Below, piece by piece: positions 10,864 through 23,137 of a stretch of DNA of 64,000 nt. A program made the translations under genes and the position numbers. This stretch comes from Lentinula raphanica (Eukaryota; Basidiomycota; Agaricomycetes; Agaricales; Omphalotaceae). Every line of letters begins with the position of its first letter. Within the stretch, counting starts at the first letter, position 1. The notes beneath the pieces were generated by a model. The model saw nothing but the letters and a program-made list of their open reading frames with translations, had not been told where the DNA came from and searched no databases. The stretch spans positions 1,860,001 to 1,924,000 of the forward strand of contig JANVFP010000002.1 of NCBI GenBank assembly GCA_027919835.1, in the 5' to 3' direction.

Positions 10864-11381
10864 ATGGCGTCTGCTTACTACGAGTTCTATCGTGGATCCT
10901 CGTACGTCCTTCTCTTCTCTCGCAAGGATCTCGTTGAAGATGTTCTGCTCAAAGTATCGGGATGGCACTAACGGACTCGCTGGACGAGCTCATCACGAGT
11001 GGCTCTATTACACCTCAACTGGCGATGAAAGTTCTCCAGCAGGTACGTAGTTATTCTATCTGGTGTAGACGAAGTTTCTGATTACTTGTTGATTCACGAC
11101 AGTTTGACAAATCCCTGGCGGATACAATGGTCAAACAAGTGAAGAATAAGACTACATTGAAGGTGTGTACCTCCCGGATTCTTTTGCCACATATAGCTTA
11201 CGCATTTGTACCGTCCTCGTAGGGACATTTGCATACCTATCGTTTATGCGACGACGTATGGACATTTATTGTCAAGGATGCATCCTTCAAAATGGAAAGT
11301 AACGAACTCGTCAATGCACCGAAGATAAAGATTATTGCGTGCAAGAACGGCGAGGCTATCGAGAATGGTAACAGGCGATGA
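10864..11381 (+). CDS. TOA2: Transcription initiation factor IIA, gamma (small) subunit
   Basis: Model: exons 10864-10901, 10955-11042, 11103-11162 and 11223-11381, introns of 53, 60 and 60 nt, 114 aa. The protein opens with [18 protein letters not shown], continues with [19 protein letters not shown] and [19 protein letters not shown], and ends in the beta-barrel part [15 protein letters not shown]. These are the diagnostic blocks of TFIIA-gamma, and the length is that of the family (about 110-120 aa). It binds TBP-DNA with TFIIA alpha/beta during RNA polymerase II preinitiation. It is a single-copy housekeeping gene in most fungi and marks this stretch as real host chromosome. Confidence 0.95.
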
Positions 11382-11654
11382 GCTGTGTACTATCACTTTC
11401 CGGTGTATCCGTATGTATTCTATTCTTCTATTTTGTATCGTTTTCTGTACCGTGCGCTGTAACATAATACGACGGTTTTCAATTTATTTTCATTCTTCGC
11501 TTCTGTCCTTGGCGTGCTTTCTGGAAGTACGAAATCATGTGTTATTCTATGTGTTGGGACAGATCATCAACTGAGGAGAAAGTGTGCGTAGCAATGTTCT
11601 TTCTATATATCCTGCAGCTTAAATGTCCTTCCTTTCATTCCTACCAGATACCAT

Positions 11655-12803
11655 TTACCAGGGCAAAGGCAACGGTGTAAGCAACTCTTTCCCCATAGCT
11701 TGACCTAGGACTCGTTCTGCTTGCCCGATATCTCTGAACATACAGCATTCGCTTAGCTCGTGTCCATCTGAATCTTCAGAGCTCTCACCTTGGTCCTCTA
11801 GGAGCCCAGAAGGATCCCGAGATCTCATGGGTCAATTCGTTGAGGATGAAATCAATCGTTGATTTGGCTGCTTCAGAAGGTTCTACAGCTGCGAAATCTG
11901 TGAGTCCCGAGTTTGACATTGGGTACATCTTAGCTTACCACCACCAGATTCATAGAACTCGTCGTAACCTACACCTTTTGTCATATCCGTCTTCATGAAT
12001 CCCGGCTAGCGCGCCAGAAAATGTCTCCAGTATCAGGTCTTCGAGCATCAGCGAGCTTCGAGGCGCTTCCCAGACTTACATGTATCAACCCAACCGTAAC
12101 CTGCTTATCAAACAAATCAATCGACAGGAGTTTCCCGACCATGTTTGCCGCTGCTTTGCTCGAATGGTGACCATAGTTGCCTCCTCCTTCCTCTCTCGTT
12201 CGGAGGGCAATGGATCCCCCCTCGGACGTTATCAAGACGAATTTTGAAGGAGTGGCGAAGAGCGAGGAGTTGTATCTATTGACGAAATTCGTCAGTCAAA
12301 CAAGTTCTTCCTCAGGTATGTAATGCGATACTCACAGTTGGCTTGCAACCATCAGCGGAGCGATGGACACCACTTTGTGCATCTCAAGGAGGTCTTCCCA
12401 ATTCGGATTTTCCAGCGTCTATGATCATCGGAAACGCAGCTTTAGATCAGAACTGCGTGCTCTGGCGACATTGGGTGAGTACATAACTTACATCCGCTTT
12501 GAACACTCCCGCATTCATGATGACAAGATCCAACTTCTTCGTCTCTCCTCCCACTCCACTGGCAGCACCAAGGCCCAAATCTCCTTTGAGATAACTCACG
12601 ATCCGTTTGGCTGCGTTTCCTTGCTCTAGATCGATGGTGGGGATGATGTTGATCTCTTGCGGGAAATCAGGCCCTAGCTCTTTGCGAATGTGGGCGTCGG
12701 GTGATCGAGTTGTAGCGAAGACTTGGTAGTTCTTGCTGTATAACGTCTTTGCAAGCTCTAAGCCGAGCCCGCGAGAGGCGCCGACGATTAGGGCAGTGGG
12801 CAT
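11655..12803 (-). CDS. Short-chain dehydrogenase/reductase
   Basis: Model (minus strand): exons 12492-12803, 12336-12418, 12080-12275, 11939-12005, 11789-11897 and 11655-11733, five introns of 41-74 nt, 281 aa. The Rossmann dinucleotide motif is GASRGLGLELAK near the N terminus, followed by DLVIMNAGVF (NAG motif). The active-site region reads NYGHHSSKAAANMVG: Lys is present, but the position four residues before it, normally Tyr, is His. The C terminus ends TPLPLPW. The substrate cannot be inferred. It is convergent with the TFIIA gene. Confidence 0.85.
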
Positions 12804-12956
12804 TTTCTGTGCTTGGAAGATTTGGAAGTGAAGGTGAAGGATAGAATGACGCTTGCCTAGGTTTTTCGTATATATACCACTGTGTAGCTACTCTCGAATG
12901 ATGTCATGAAGTACGAATACCATGAAGAACTGTATATCTACGACTACCTATCGATA

Positions 12957-14307
12957 TCACCAATTACCTGCATACTCAGATCTAGACCATCCCACAACAC
13001 TGAACACGCTCGGGTCAAATGGCAACTTGCCCGCAGCCACGACGGGTTTGATATGCTTCATCAACGATTGTATAACCACTTGAGCATGACTAGGAACCGC
13101 AAAATGAAACCGACGAAGGCTTTGGAATCGTGGGTGTTGAAGGACAGAGACGAGTCCTTTCCAGTCAAACGCAGCGAGGTCTCTGTCTACTCCAGGTGAG
13201 TTTGAGATCAGGATCTGTACCACCACCAATACTTCTTCTAGACATGTAGAAGAGACTGTTTTGAGGACGTCAGTAACGAAGGTTTCTGAGCCAGGAGGGG
13301 AAGTGGAGCTAAGATGGATCCAGCCCATTCGTAAAGTGCGTAGGTTTGTACAAGGAGATAAGTCGAATCCTAACGTAGCAGAAGTTCAGTTAGTTCTGAC
13401 ATTGTGAGATAAACGAAGAGAACGCACCGGTTGCGGTATAAGCATCCCACAGCTTGACTGTCTCGATTGCTGAGCCCGACTCAGCAAGAAAATGCGATAC
13501 TGTGTAATTGGTCGGACCGTCAAACAATCCCACTGCTAGTGTTTGGATCGGAATAGACCCATGGGACACAAGCCATGAAAATATAAACCTTGTAACCTCC
13601 TTTACGACATTGCAGCACAACTCGTTCAGCTGAGGAGGCCGAGGTGTCGTCTCAGGCTGAACAAGTGCTACTGGCAGTGTACCCGGGACCTGTGAATAAT
13701 ACGCATAATCCTCTAGCCCACCTGCAAGACTTAGCCCAGCCAGCGTCAGGCTAGTCAGTCTCGGAAGGGCATGAAGGATCTCGAAGAACTGTAAAACAGA
13801 ACGTAAAACCACAGAGTTGAGTTCCAATGAAGTCACTCCTGCACCGAAATTGTTCTGGAGGGATGTCATGGTAGGTGGACCGATATCACCACGGATCCAG
13901 CCGAGCCTAAGCATGCGTACTGATTTGAATCCCACCAGACGAGATAAGAACTCGTCAAACTGGAAGACCTGTGTATCCCCATCGTCTATCCCAAATGGCA
14001 ACCGTCGTGAGCCTCCTTGTTCGATGTATAATCTCTCCACGAAACGAATGATCGTCACAGTGTGGATATCTCGTTCGATGATCTCCAGAAGATCGTAGAT
14101 GTTGTCCCGATGGACTACCAGGGATTCTCCTGCAAAGAGACATTTCCAACTGGTTTTGAGCCATGCTCGACAAGTTAGACTGCAGCTCTTTAGAGTGAGT
14201 CCATCATCCAGAAAGGAGATTATATATTCATATATCTCATGTGGGATAAGTTCTGTGAGTTCCCCGCTCAAAGGTGTGGTTGAGCGAGAGTATGAAGCCA
14301 AGTTCAT
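12957..14307 (-). CDS. F-box protein
   Basis: Model (minus strand): exons 13428-14307 and 12957-13369, one 58-nt intron, 430 aa. The N terminus has an F-box-like segment, LIPHEIYEYIISFLDDGLTL, followed by CSLTCRAWL, the usual pattern of Agaricomycete F-box proteins. The remainder is a leucine-rich, LRR-like array (SLELNSVVL, LTSLTLAGLSL). Expected role: substrate receptor of an SCF ubiquitin ligase binding Skp1. Such genes are hugely expanded in mushrooms, so no specific substrate is implied. Confidence 0.8.
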
Positions 14308-14730
14308 CTTGAGGGGGGGCAGAGTCGATTGTAGTAAGCAAAAGCAAGACCGAATTGGGCATAGCCACAGCGGAACGTTGGGTCCGATTGAATAAGTAGT
14401 AAGGTAGGCGACATCAAGATCTACTACGGGTTACATAAGCAAGTCCCGCCTCCCGCCAACTGTTCTATTTCTCTTGCGCATATTACGAGTCCGGAATGAA
14501 ATGAAGGAATCGTCCTATAGCCCGTTTGGCGTGGGAAATCTGTCAAATTTCGCCCAATTTGGACAGACAAAAATTTCCTTTTTGGTTTTTTTCGCTCAAT
14601 TTGGACTATCTATTTCGTTGCGTTATCTTATCTAGTCATGCCGTCCCATTATTCATGTGGTCACATGTAACATCCTCAACCTGTGCTTTCATTTTCCTTT
14701 CGTCTCTCGCTGTTGTCTTCCGTCTTTACA
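14308..14730. other. Intergenic region between divergent genes
   Basis: No gene seen. It lies between the 5' ends of the F-box gene and the oxygenase gene and so contains both promoters. CT-rich sequence precedes the oxygenase ATG, typical of fungal core promoters. Confidence 0.45.
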
Positions 14731-17700
14731 ATGAAACCACTCACATCTTCCATGCATCGTGTTATATCTGATGCTCGTACCTTTCACCTCTCATGCGACG
14801 AATTCCTTGATTATATCCGTGAATTATTGGAAGATATCGAATGTGATCTGGTATGTTCTATATGTCTTGACGCTGTCTTCTTTTCCTGAGTTGTCTCAGT
14901 TCGATAGTATTTCGTCCTGGGTTGCAGAAAATCTTTTGCTGGACGTTCCCGCCTCAACATTCCCAGATCGTGGCATCTTTCTGTCCTTTCTATCCACTGT
15001 CATGTTGCATCTCTTTTCCAATAACTTGTCGGATGTCGAATCTTGTTTAATCTGCTTTCACAAGATGTTCTCTGATCTGAGGGTAGTTTATCGTCATATT
15101 CTCCTTTACTTTCTATATCAACATATCCACTCATTGTCCTTCTCTACAGTCTCAGTTTTTCCCGGCTTCACCTCAGAAAAACTTGTTTCACATCCATGAC
15201 TCCGTTGCGTCAACTTTGGATTTCACTACATCTCGTTTGCGTGCTGCTTCTGTGTCTGCGTATCATCCTCTGCCTTCCTATTCTGTTTCTCCCTGTGCCT
15301 CATCTTTGCTATCTCGTGATCCCTCTAATCCTGCTGCCCCTCCTCTGTAACTACGTTTGCTTCTTGTTTGGTTTTTTACTCTTCCACTCATTCGTCCTCT
15401 TTTACTCTAGCAAGTTACCCAATGCGTTGTCTGTCTGGCTTGCAGAAGAACGCTCGGTTCTCCTCTCTGATCCTTTGTATGTTCATCATATTCATGATGC
15501 TCATCGATGGAAGTCTATTTTGGAAAAGGTATCCTTCTTCTCTTATCTTCTTTTCGCATTCCTTATTTTTCTTAAGATTCTTGCTTGCCCGGATGACCTC
15601 GCTCTAGCGACTGTCACCGAATCAATTGTTTCAGTCATTCAACAAATGAAAGATATCTCGAAAAAATCTTTCTCCTCGCCACCCTTCCGTCGTGCGATTA
15701 AGGTATTTCTTCTTTCTTTTCCTTCCTTGTTTATGTATCGACGTTGTATTAGGATAGCGGTCTTACTTCGATATTTGAATCCATATGCAACCCATCCTTC
15801 ATCCTTCTAAATCGTAATTCTCATCTTCTTCACCTTGAACATCTTTATCGTATCGCTGATCAACTTGCGGAAATTCTCGACTCGTGGACACCTGACTTCA
15901 TATCCGAATGTTGGGATGTCTCTCCCGGTCACTTCTTATCTTTGAATGTATATCTTTCCTACCTCGTTATCCGTTCTTTCTCTCTGACTTACCTTCCGTA
16001 GCGTGGTACGAAACATTTCCAAGATCCGAAGGAATTCTTCGACCTCTTCGATTCCAATCCCTCCAATGTGCCTGGCGAAGACAATCTGTCTTTTTGCTTC
16101 TTTATGACAAGCTTCGAGAGTTTTCACTATAACTACAATCGGTGGATGGCCATTTTTCTTGAAAATAAAGATTACAATGTGTGTTTCTTTTTTTCTCTCT
16201 GTTTCATTTTATTCTTTACATTTTTCCTCTAGCTAATGGAGTTCAATGACGTTCATTTGTTGGAAGATTTTTACACCCGTTTGATGTCGCTTGTTCATCA
16301 TTGGTGTAATGACTTCCAGTATACCTCCGAAGGGGTTCAAAAACTGATCATCGACATTAAAGACTTCCGTTGCGAACGTTGGCGCACTATTATCAAGAAG
16401 ACAGCGTGGCTCCGTAAACTTCGTAACATCTGTGATAAGCGTGCTTATAAACTGACTCGCTGCAAACGTTGTTCTCTTCTGCCACCTCATCTCCGTTGTC
16501 GTCAGTATGTTTTCATGCCTCATATCACCAATGGTCAATCTCCTGAAGACGCCCGTTCTACATTGTCTACTCTTGCGAGTGAACTCAAAGGTGCTGGTGT
16601 CTCGATGGTTCCTCTGCACGATTGTATTCGTCCTAACAGCACGCCAGATGTATTTCATTCCCTCTTCATTTTATGTTTTGTGTGCTAATATTCGCATGGT
16701 TTTTGTTTCAGCACGATCATCCTAATCATCGTCAATATGCAGGAACGTTGTTTCACCCCGATTCCATTGGAATATCAAATCCCATCTCATTGCGTGGTCT
16801 AGAGTCTGACCCAGACATCGTTGCTCGTTGTGGTCATCAGCTACTGCTTGTCTTGGATCAACATTGTGACCCTTCGATCATGAACCAATCTGTTGTTGAT
16901 TGGAAAACTGCTCGAGAAAAGGTATTTGCGATTGCCTTTTCCTGTTTTTTTTTTTTTTTAACTGCGTTCTGTTATATAGAAAGTCATTGACTTCATTTGG
17001 TATGGCTCATTGGACGATGATATGCTTTCTATCTTGCAGGATAATGTTGTTGAGAGCACCGGCGTTCAAGCTGTTAAACGTGGTGGTCAGTTCCAGACCT
17101 TTTCTTCGGGTAAAATGGTTCCTGTTGGTTCTCGCCTCCCCTCTGGCGGACGTCCTGGTGATTCATACACTTCCTACTCTGGCTTGGAGGCTTCTACACA
17201 AAATGGTTTGGATATTCTCTTCAATCAAGCTGCGGTATGTTTGTCGTTATCTTACTAACTCTTCTCTACTTATTTCCGTTTAGACTTCCGTTATAATGAC
17301 TTCCACTGCCAAGCTTGCGCATCCTGAGCTTGCTAATGATTTATCACTTCTGTCTGCTGACTGTGATCGCATCGGAATGAGTGGCGCCAATATTTTCAAC
17401 TGCACTGGTTACTTGGCTCCAATTCATTCAGATAACGATGCCACTAGAGGTCTATGTGCACAAGCTCTTCTCCATGCAGATGCCTCTCACAACGAATTCA
17501 GTTTCTGTAACATTGAATATCAGTACTATATCGTGACCTCTACCAATTGTCTATGGTATGCTCTCGTACTTATCTTCTTTTCTTTGCTTAACTTCTTTTG
17601 AACAGGAGTTTTCACTCCAAAAATTTACACGGTACTATGTTACCTTCTGCTCTCACAGTTCGGAACTTGAACAGTCACGCTGTTGATCCTCGTCGTGTAC

Positions 17701-17981
17701 CGTCTACTGACGTTCCTTCATCATCTGCCGCTATAAGCGGTCCTCCTCCTAATCCTCCTAATCCTCGTCCAGGTCGTCGTCCGCGTATGCTGGTCGTTGC
17801 TGGCTCCCAGATTCAACAGCGCCGTTCTCGTTCTGCTTCTGCCCGTCGCCCTGCTGCTACTGTGACTGTGAGTAACGGTGCACATGTAGCCGTTCCCAAT
17901 AGAAACCATATTCGCGCTTCACAGAATGCACGTCGTAGAGACCAATTTCATGCTCGCAGTGCTGTTTGGCGTCGTGAATGA
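14731..17981 (+). CDS. TET/JBP-like 2OG-Fe(II) dioxygenase family protein
   Basis: Model: exons 14731-14850, 14900-15082, 15156-15346, 15411-15528, 15577-15702, 15753-15947, 16002-16178, 16233-16649, 16712-16921, 16980-17234, 17284-17555 and 17606-17981, 879 aa, all GT..AG. The C-terminal third looks like the Tet-like oxygenase domain expanded in Agaricomycetes: an iron-binding H-x-D (His712-Ser-Asp714, in APIHSDND), a later WSFHSKNLHGTMLPS block whose His763 is the likely third iron ligand, and a basic R-rich tail. The N-terminal half is unrecognised. If the assignment is right, the substrate would be 5-methylcytosine or a related base, but this is inferred from family membership. No frame damage is seen. 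Confidence 0.6.
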
Positions 17982-18177
17982 AATACTGAAAGTTCCTTTC
18001 TCTAGCAGTTGCTCTTGTATATATATCCTCAATTATCATACTCTTTCTTGTCTTCGTTCGACCCGCTATTGCTACGTTGTTCGTATTTGTTCTCGCCTCC
18101 TCCACAATCATCGTATTTGAACATGTCAAGACCTGTCCATGTCTGTCTTCTAATGTATCGTAGCATTGTTTTCTTGT

Positions 18178-19609
18178 CTAACGTATACTTTTTCCTTTAT
18201 CATACCAAATATACATTGTATCATTGTTCTTCTCCGGCCGTCCTCCATCTGTCAAACAGCGGTGAATTTTGGTGTAGGTCTTTGCGTCGGTCTGATGTTC
18301 ATCAAATGATTCCCATGTGGATTCCCACATGGCTACCCAGAGGTCCCGAGGAATAAATTTGAAAGCGATCCATACCACGCCCAGAACAGATAGCAGGAGG
18401 ATAGAGTTGATGGCCCCAACGACCCCGAATAGCTCCCAAGGGATACCTTGTTGCTGTGCCGGAGCGGGATCAGCCAGGCGTCCATTGGCTTCTTGCTTCT
18501 CCTGGATTTGCGCGATATATTTTCGATGTGTGATGCTCTAGCCTCTGATTGGTTTCTTGTGATTTCTTAGGAATCGATGTCCGGTCATCTTCTGGATCGA
18601 ATGTGGGAGTACTGCCTGATGACGATTGCATCCGGACAAAGGATGGGAAGTTGTGCTCGCACCATTGCTCGATCTGTAGGTAACAATGCGATCATTTTGA
18701 GATCGAGTGCAAGTACATATTAAGTGTTTACCTTGCCGCATGCGTCTGATGTACGAAGAAAGTTGGGATCTTCGGGAACTGCTTTCTCGTGAATACTCCG
18801 GTAGTGGTCTCTGAAGATCTCTGCGACGTCTCGAGGTTTTGTTGAGCGCATGATGACCTTGATGACCAAAGAAGAATGAGCGAAGCAGACAGATAGACAA
18901 AGCGACTGGACCTCACCGAGGCTGCTTCTGCTTTCCGTATCTTGATATTTCGTTGAAACATAGCAGGATTCATGAAGCATCCGAAGAAAGTCCTGCTCGT
19001 CTGTGGCGAAATCGGCCATGCCATCTTCCATCTTGTCGAGCATGATTGATCTATCCCTAAAAAAATACAAGTTAGCCGCGTTCAAATTCAATCATCTTCG
19101 AGAGAACGCGTACTCTGGATCGAGGAGATTGTCTTCTTCCACAACCTTGTCGTATTCAACTAGCAATTGACGGTCCCTTTCCTTCGTTCGGCATTCGTTG
19201 TATGCCCACCCAGGGGTTACAGTCAGTTTGTGAAGTGACCTCAGTAAAGGATGTTTGACGTCGTCGGTATACTCGTATCGTCTTCGATGGTATCCAAGCC
19301 TCTGAGAACGACATAGAACATACAAATCTATGGACCGTCAATCCCTAAATACATGAATAACCTTTGAGGTCCACTCACGGTTCTGGCCAGGTCACCGTCT
19401 AATTCTTTGATGACGGCGGCGAAGCTCGTGCTAGTCATGTCGATACACTCCCAACAACGACGCATAGTTTGTCTGTCCCGACCCGAAGTCTCATGCTCTT
19501 TCATGTACATTATATCGCGTTTCTGTTCGTGGAAAAGCCAGGATTGCAGAAGAGTTCTGAACTCGAGAGGATGAGTGAGTAGAAGAGTGTGATATGCTGC
19601 AGCCCCCAT
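18178..19609 (-). pseudogene. erg9: Squalene synthase (erg9) copy with internal deletion and frameshift
   Basis: The first exon is convincing: MGAAAYHTLLLTHPLEFRTL, EQKRDI, SGRDRQTMRRCWECIDMTS and KELDGDLART. Exon 2 gives ICMFYVVLRGLDTIEDD, the first Asp-rich substrate motif, but one base appears lost just after it, because the following block HPLLRSLHKLTVTPGW is in another frame. After DKMEDGMADFA the protein jumps almost directly to FMNPAMFQRNIKIRKAEAA, so the central part with the second Asp-rich motif is missing (about 130-160 residues). The C-terminal part (IMRSTKPRDVAEIFRDHY, HEKAVPEDPNFLR, a membrane anchor near 18360-18420) is recognisable. It cannot be a working enzyme as read; a functional copy presumably lies elsewhere. 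Confidence 0.8.
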
Positions 19610-19704
19610 GGTAATTCGTGGCAAGGGAAGACATGGGTAAGAGGCGGTGGAGTGGGAGAAAAACAAAACACCCTCGTGGAAGTAAAGGCCCTTTATTCGC
19701 CTTG

Positions 19705-19805
19705 TCGCCCTGTGTTACCATCGCGGCGTCGCGCGGCGTCGCCCTGTGTTACCATCGCGGCGTCGCGCGGCGTCGCCCTGCGTGACCATCGCGGCGTCGC
19801 CCTCT
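19705..19805. repeat. 34-bp minisatellite, about 3 copies
   Basis: Tandem GC-rich units beginning TCGCCCTGTGTTACCATCGC; the third copy is shorter and diverged. It lies upstream of the erg9 relic start. Confidence 0.75.
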
Positions 19806-19987
19806 CGCGTTGATGTTCTGTCGTCCTCGTCCTAGTCGTTTTTGTTGTCTTTTGCCATTTCGTTGTCCCGTTTTCCTCTGCCGTCGCTGTGGTATCTACT
19901 CTTCGTTGTATACGTTGTCCTCTTCTTGTTGTCCTTGTCATCTCCAGCTTGTTGTCGTCCTCCTTATGTCTGTTGTTGTCATCTTTG

Positions 19988-20038
19988 GTGGTGGTGGTGG
20001 TAGAGTTAGTGGTGGTGGTGGTAGAGTTAGTGGTGGTG
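19988..20038. repeat. GGT-rich 21-bp tandem repeat
   Basis: Two and a bit copies of a unit made of GGTGGTGGTGGT followed by AGAGTTAGT. Confidence 0.7.
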
Positions 20039-20798
20039 AAAGTGAAGTGAAGGTGGTGTAAGTGGAAGAGAGCCATGGGAACAACTGATGCTGGGTCGAG
20101 AAATGCCTGATTCAATTGAAGGCTTGTGCGGTGCTGGTGTGCCTTTCACGACAACGAAATCTGCGTCTTCGATTTCAGGCTTGGTTATATCACCAGCCAG
20201 AACGCGTCCCAATATCCCATCGTCGGTATCTAGTCGGACAGGCGGCAAATGGTATCGCCAACATTGTTCTTCCAACGAAGGGGCTGCAGCGTCGACGCGG
20301 GCATGGGGAAGAGATTAGGATGGTACGTCCGTCTCGAGCGTAGCGGTTTTGATTTGACTACGGCTGTTGTCACATAGAGAAGATTCAGAGTCGTCGTATG
20401 AGTGACGACGGACATGGTGTCTGCTTTATTTCCACACAAGTTAGATCAGCTGCAGCTTAACTTCATCGAGAACAGAAACACTCACGCAATCTTCACTGTC
20501 TGTTTTGATGTGATGAATCATACGCGTTTCCTCCTCAGGCTGAGCTCTAAATATCGTCGTCAGTTTGTTTTTTGCCTGCGCAACATCCAATCAGCAACGA
20601 CCACCGTACCTTGGCCCTTTCTTCTTGTCTATTGCCGACATTCTCCTTTGCTTTATTAGGTAGCCAGTGCCGACGTGATTCCTTCACTTCCCAGCGCCAA
20701 ATCCCATGCCGCAGCCTAAACTCCTGGATCGTTTCCTCTACTGCAGTTGTTGCGACAACGTGGTCAATGAACGTTGGTTGATGAATGTTGTTGTCCAT
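20027..20798 (-). CDS. Possible small spliced gene, unknown product
   Basis: The minus strand shows coding-like pieces joined by plausible GT..AG sites: an ATG at 20798 (MDNNIHQPTFIDHVVATT...EFRLRHGIWRWEVKE), a short acidic exon (EEETRMIHHIKTD), a Ser/Asp-rich exon near 20380-20420, and a last exon WRYHLPPVRLDTDDGILGRV...EIEDADFVVVKG that ends at 20027 in a His-rich tail. One junction does not keep frame in my reading, so the gene may be wrongly joined or damaged. I do not recognise the family. Confidence 0.35.
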
Positions 20799-22158
20799 TG
20801 CATCAATTTCGCCGTTCAACTCGTACGTCGTCGGTCGTGGGAGTATTATAAATGGGGGCTCTACGCGTTGTCTACGCGTGATTTATCGAATATTTGGTGC
20901 CTCTCTCACTGTGTAAGTCAACGTTGCACGAGTCTTGCTCATCGCCACCTGGACGCTTGCAACTCTTTACACTTCTGTGGTTTGGACCGGTCTGGGGAAC
21001 TCCCTGTCTTGACTTCCTCTTTATATACCTTGGAATCTAAGTCACGCCTTATCTCTGTTGAATGATCTTGGTCGTCGCGTCGCGTTGAGATCTCGTGCTT
21101 TGTCTAATCACGGGGGTGCGTGTCTTTGTTTGTTTTCGCGCTATTTTCTGTCTTTGACTTCTCCCTTTTCGTGGCTTCGTGGCTTCGTGTGCTTCTTTCT
21201 AAGCCATTCACCAACGTCAGCCATGTTCCGTCTATCTTAATGTTTTGTTTTCTTCCCTCATTCTATGTTCTGACGCGTCGTATCCATCCTGCCATTTCCT
21301 TTGTACGTCGTCACCTACAACTCATTCGTTTAAACACCGTCGTTGAACCTCCGTGTCAATGCTTGTTCTTGCTACTACTAATTCATTTGCAGCTCGGGCG
21401 TTGTTTCCAGGTCAATGATTATCCCGTTCCGTTAAGATGTGTGTCTGGATTTGTAATGTCTGAAATACCTGGTTTGTTTTGTTCCTACTACTTGCCTACT
21501 ACGCTGCCCTTTTTTTGAATGTTTTCTTGGCAGTGTTACCTCCGCTCGTGTTTCCTCATTCGCCGACGCAAACTCTGTCATTGTTGCCTATCACGCTGGT
21601 GCGCCCTTTGAAGTGTTGTTGTTGCATAGAACGCCAGTGCGACCTCCGCTCGCGATTTCGTCGACGCGATTTCTGATCTTCTCCATTAGTACACCGACGC
21701 AACTTCTGTTCTCTTTGCCTATAACCTTGGTGCGCTCTCTGTTCTTATCCCTAGCATGCCGGTTCACGCTTTGAAGCTTTGTTGTTTTTCCCTAGTATGC
21801 CTGTGTGTGCTCTGTTCACATTCTGTATTGCGCCAACATGGTTTCTGCTCTTGTCACATAATGCGCTGACGCAATATCTCTTCTTGTTCCTTGGGATGTG
21901 GGTATGCCCTACGTTCATGTTCCCTGTTATGCTGACTCATTCTCTTCTTTTTATTTCGGTGTCTTTGGTTCGCGTTGCCTATCGTTTGGGAACCTGCATC
22001 TGTTCTGTTGGATCGATGGGAACATCTCTGTTATGCTTCGTATTTTGCATCTATCTTTCTGTTATCGCTCATCTCTTTCATATCATTCTCGTCGTCTTGA
22101 TTAACATGCTTCTTCATATCGCTATCACTTCAATATCATTCACCTCGTCGCCTTTTAT
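20799..22158. other. Long pyrimidine-rich intergenic stretch
   Basis: The plus strand is T/C-rich with no convincing gene on either strand. The short frames here are Leu/Phe/Ser-rich by composition only. Confidence 0.5.
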
Positions 22159-23137
22159 TCAATCGTCGTCGTCATTTGTACTTAACCGCTGAAACCTCTT
22201 TCTTGTTCCCTCTACATCGTCGTCGTCGAAATCTCTCTTACCCATCTGCACTCTTTTGGTATTCCCTGTGATCTGTGCCTTTGCCTTTGCTTTTATCCAT
22301 TCCTTTCATATACGTTTAGTTTCCCTCCTTCTCAATATGTGTGATCGCTTACCTGCGCGTGTGTACTATCAATCAATGTAATCGTTCGAAGCAACAGTTT
22401 GGCTTTTGCCTGAGACACCCTTCCCCCTTCGACGCCTACCATCGTAAAACCCACATCGACTATATCTCCTACATGTATCTTCTGGGGAATTATGTCTGTG
22501 GTCCTGTGTCCTTTTTAATCACATATTTTTCCTACTTCGAGTATTGAACCGCTTACCTTTTCTTCCCTGCAGAACTGTCGTCAGTCTTCTTTGTATACTC
22601 TTCGCCATACCTTACAACATTCTCTTCGCCGTATATCAGACCCATCTCGTTCTTCTTCACCCATTGCATGAATCCTAGCGTATCCATGTCGTCTTGAATA
22701 TCTGCCCACTCCATATCTGGTGCTTCCTCTTTTGGTGTGAATAGTCGGTTACCGAACTCGACCACTTCTCGCTCACTCGCTTTTTTGAATTCTACTGGCG
22801 CTAGGCCATTTGAAATCCTCGCGAAGTATGCATACAACTCCATTATCCCTTCCCGGTCATTATTAAATGCTTCATTTCCCATGCCAGTTATTGTAATCCA
22901 TTGTTGCGTATGGCGCATTTTCTTGATTTGTTTGCTATATTGTCTGGTCATTAACGAATGTCTTTATCCTTACCAGTTCTTTCGCTACACGCACCTTTCG
23001 TTCAGTTTCCTGAAAGGAGGCAAGCATTTTCCTTCCACTACTCCTTGCATGTGGAACACAACTTCATGTGGTGTATCGCTTCCATCAGCCCATATTATTC
23101 GCCAACAGTTCGGCTGAAAGAATTTCTCTACTTTCAT
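22159..23137 (-). CDS. Uncharacterised Agaricomycete protein, 264 aa
   Basis: Model (minus strand): exons 22995-23137, 22557-22943, 22353-22503 and 22159-22272, introns of 51, 53 and 80 nt, 264 aa, closing exactly in frame. The N terminus is FFQPNCWRIIWADGSDTPHE and the middle is acidic (EEAPDMEWADIQDDMDTLGF). A conserved-looking block IHVGDIVDVGFTMVGV follows, and the C terminus is Asp-rich. I believe related proteins with a 'VGDIVEV' block are widespread in Agaricomycetes, but I know of no function. No signal peptide or membrane segment. It is divergent from the 998-aa gene. Confidence 0.7.
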
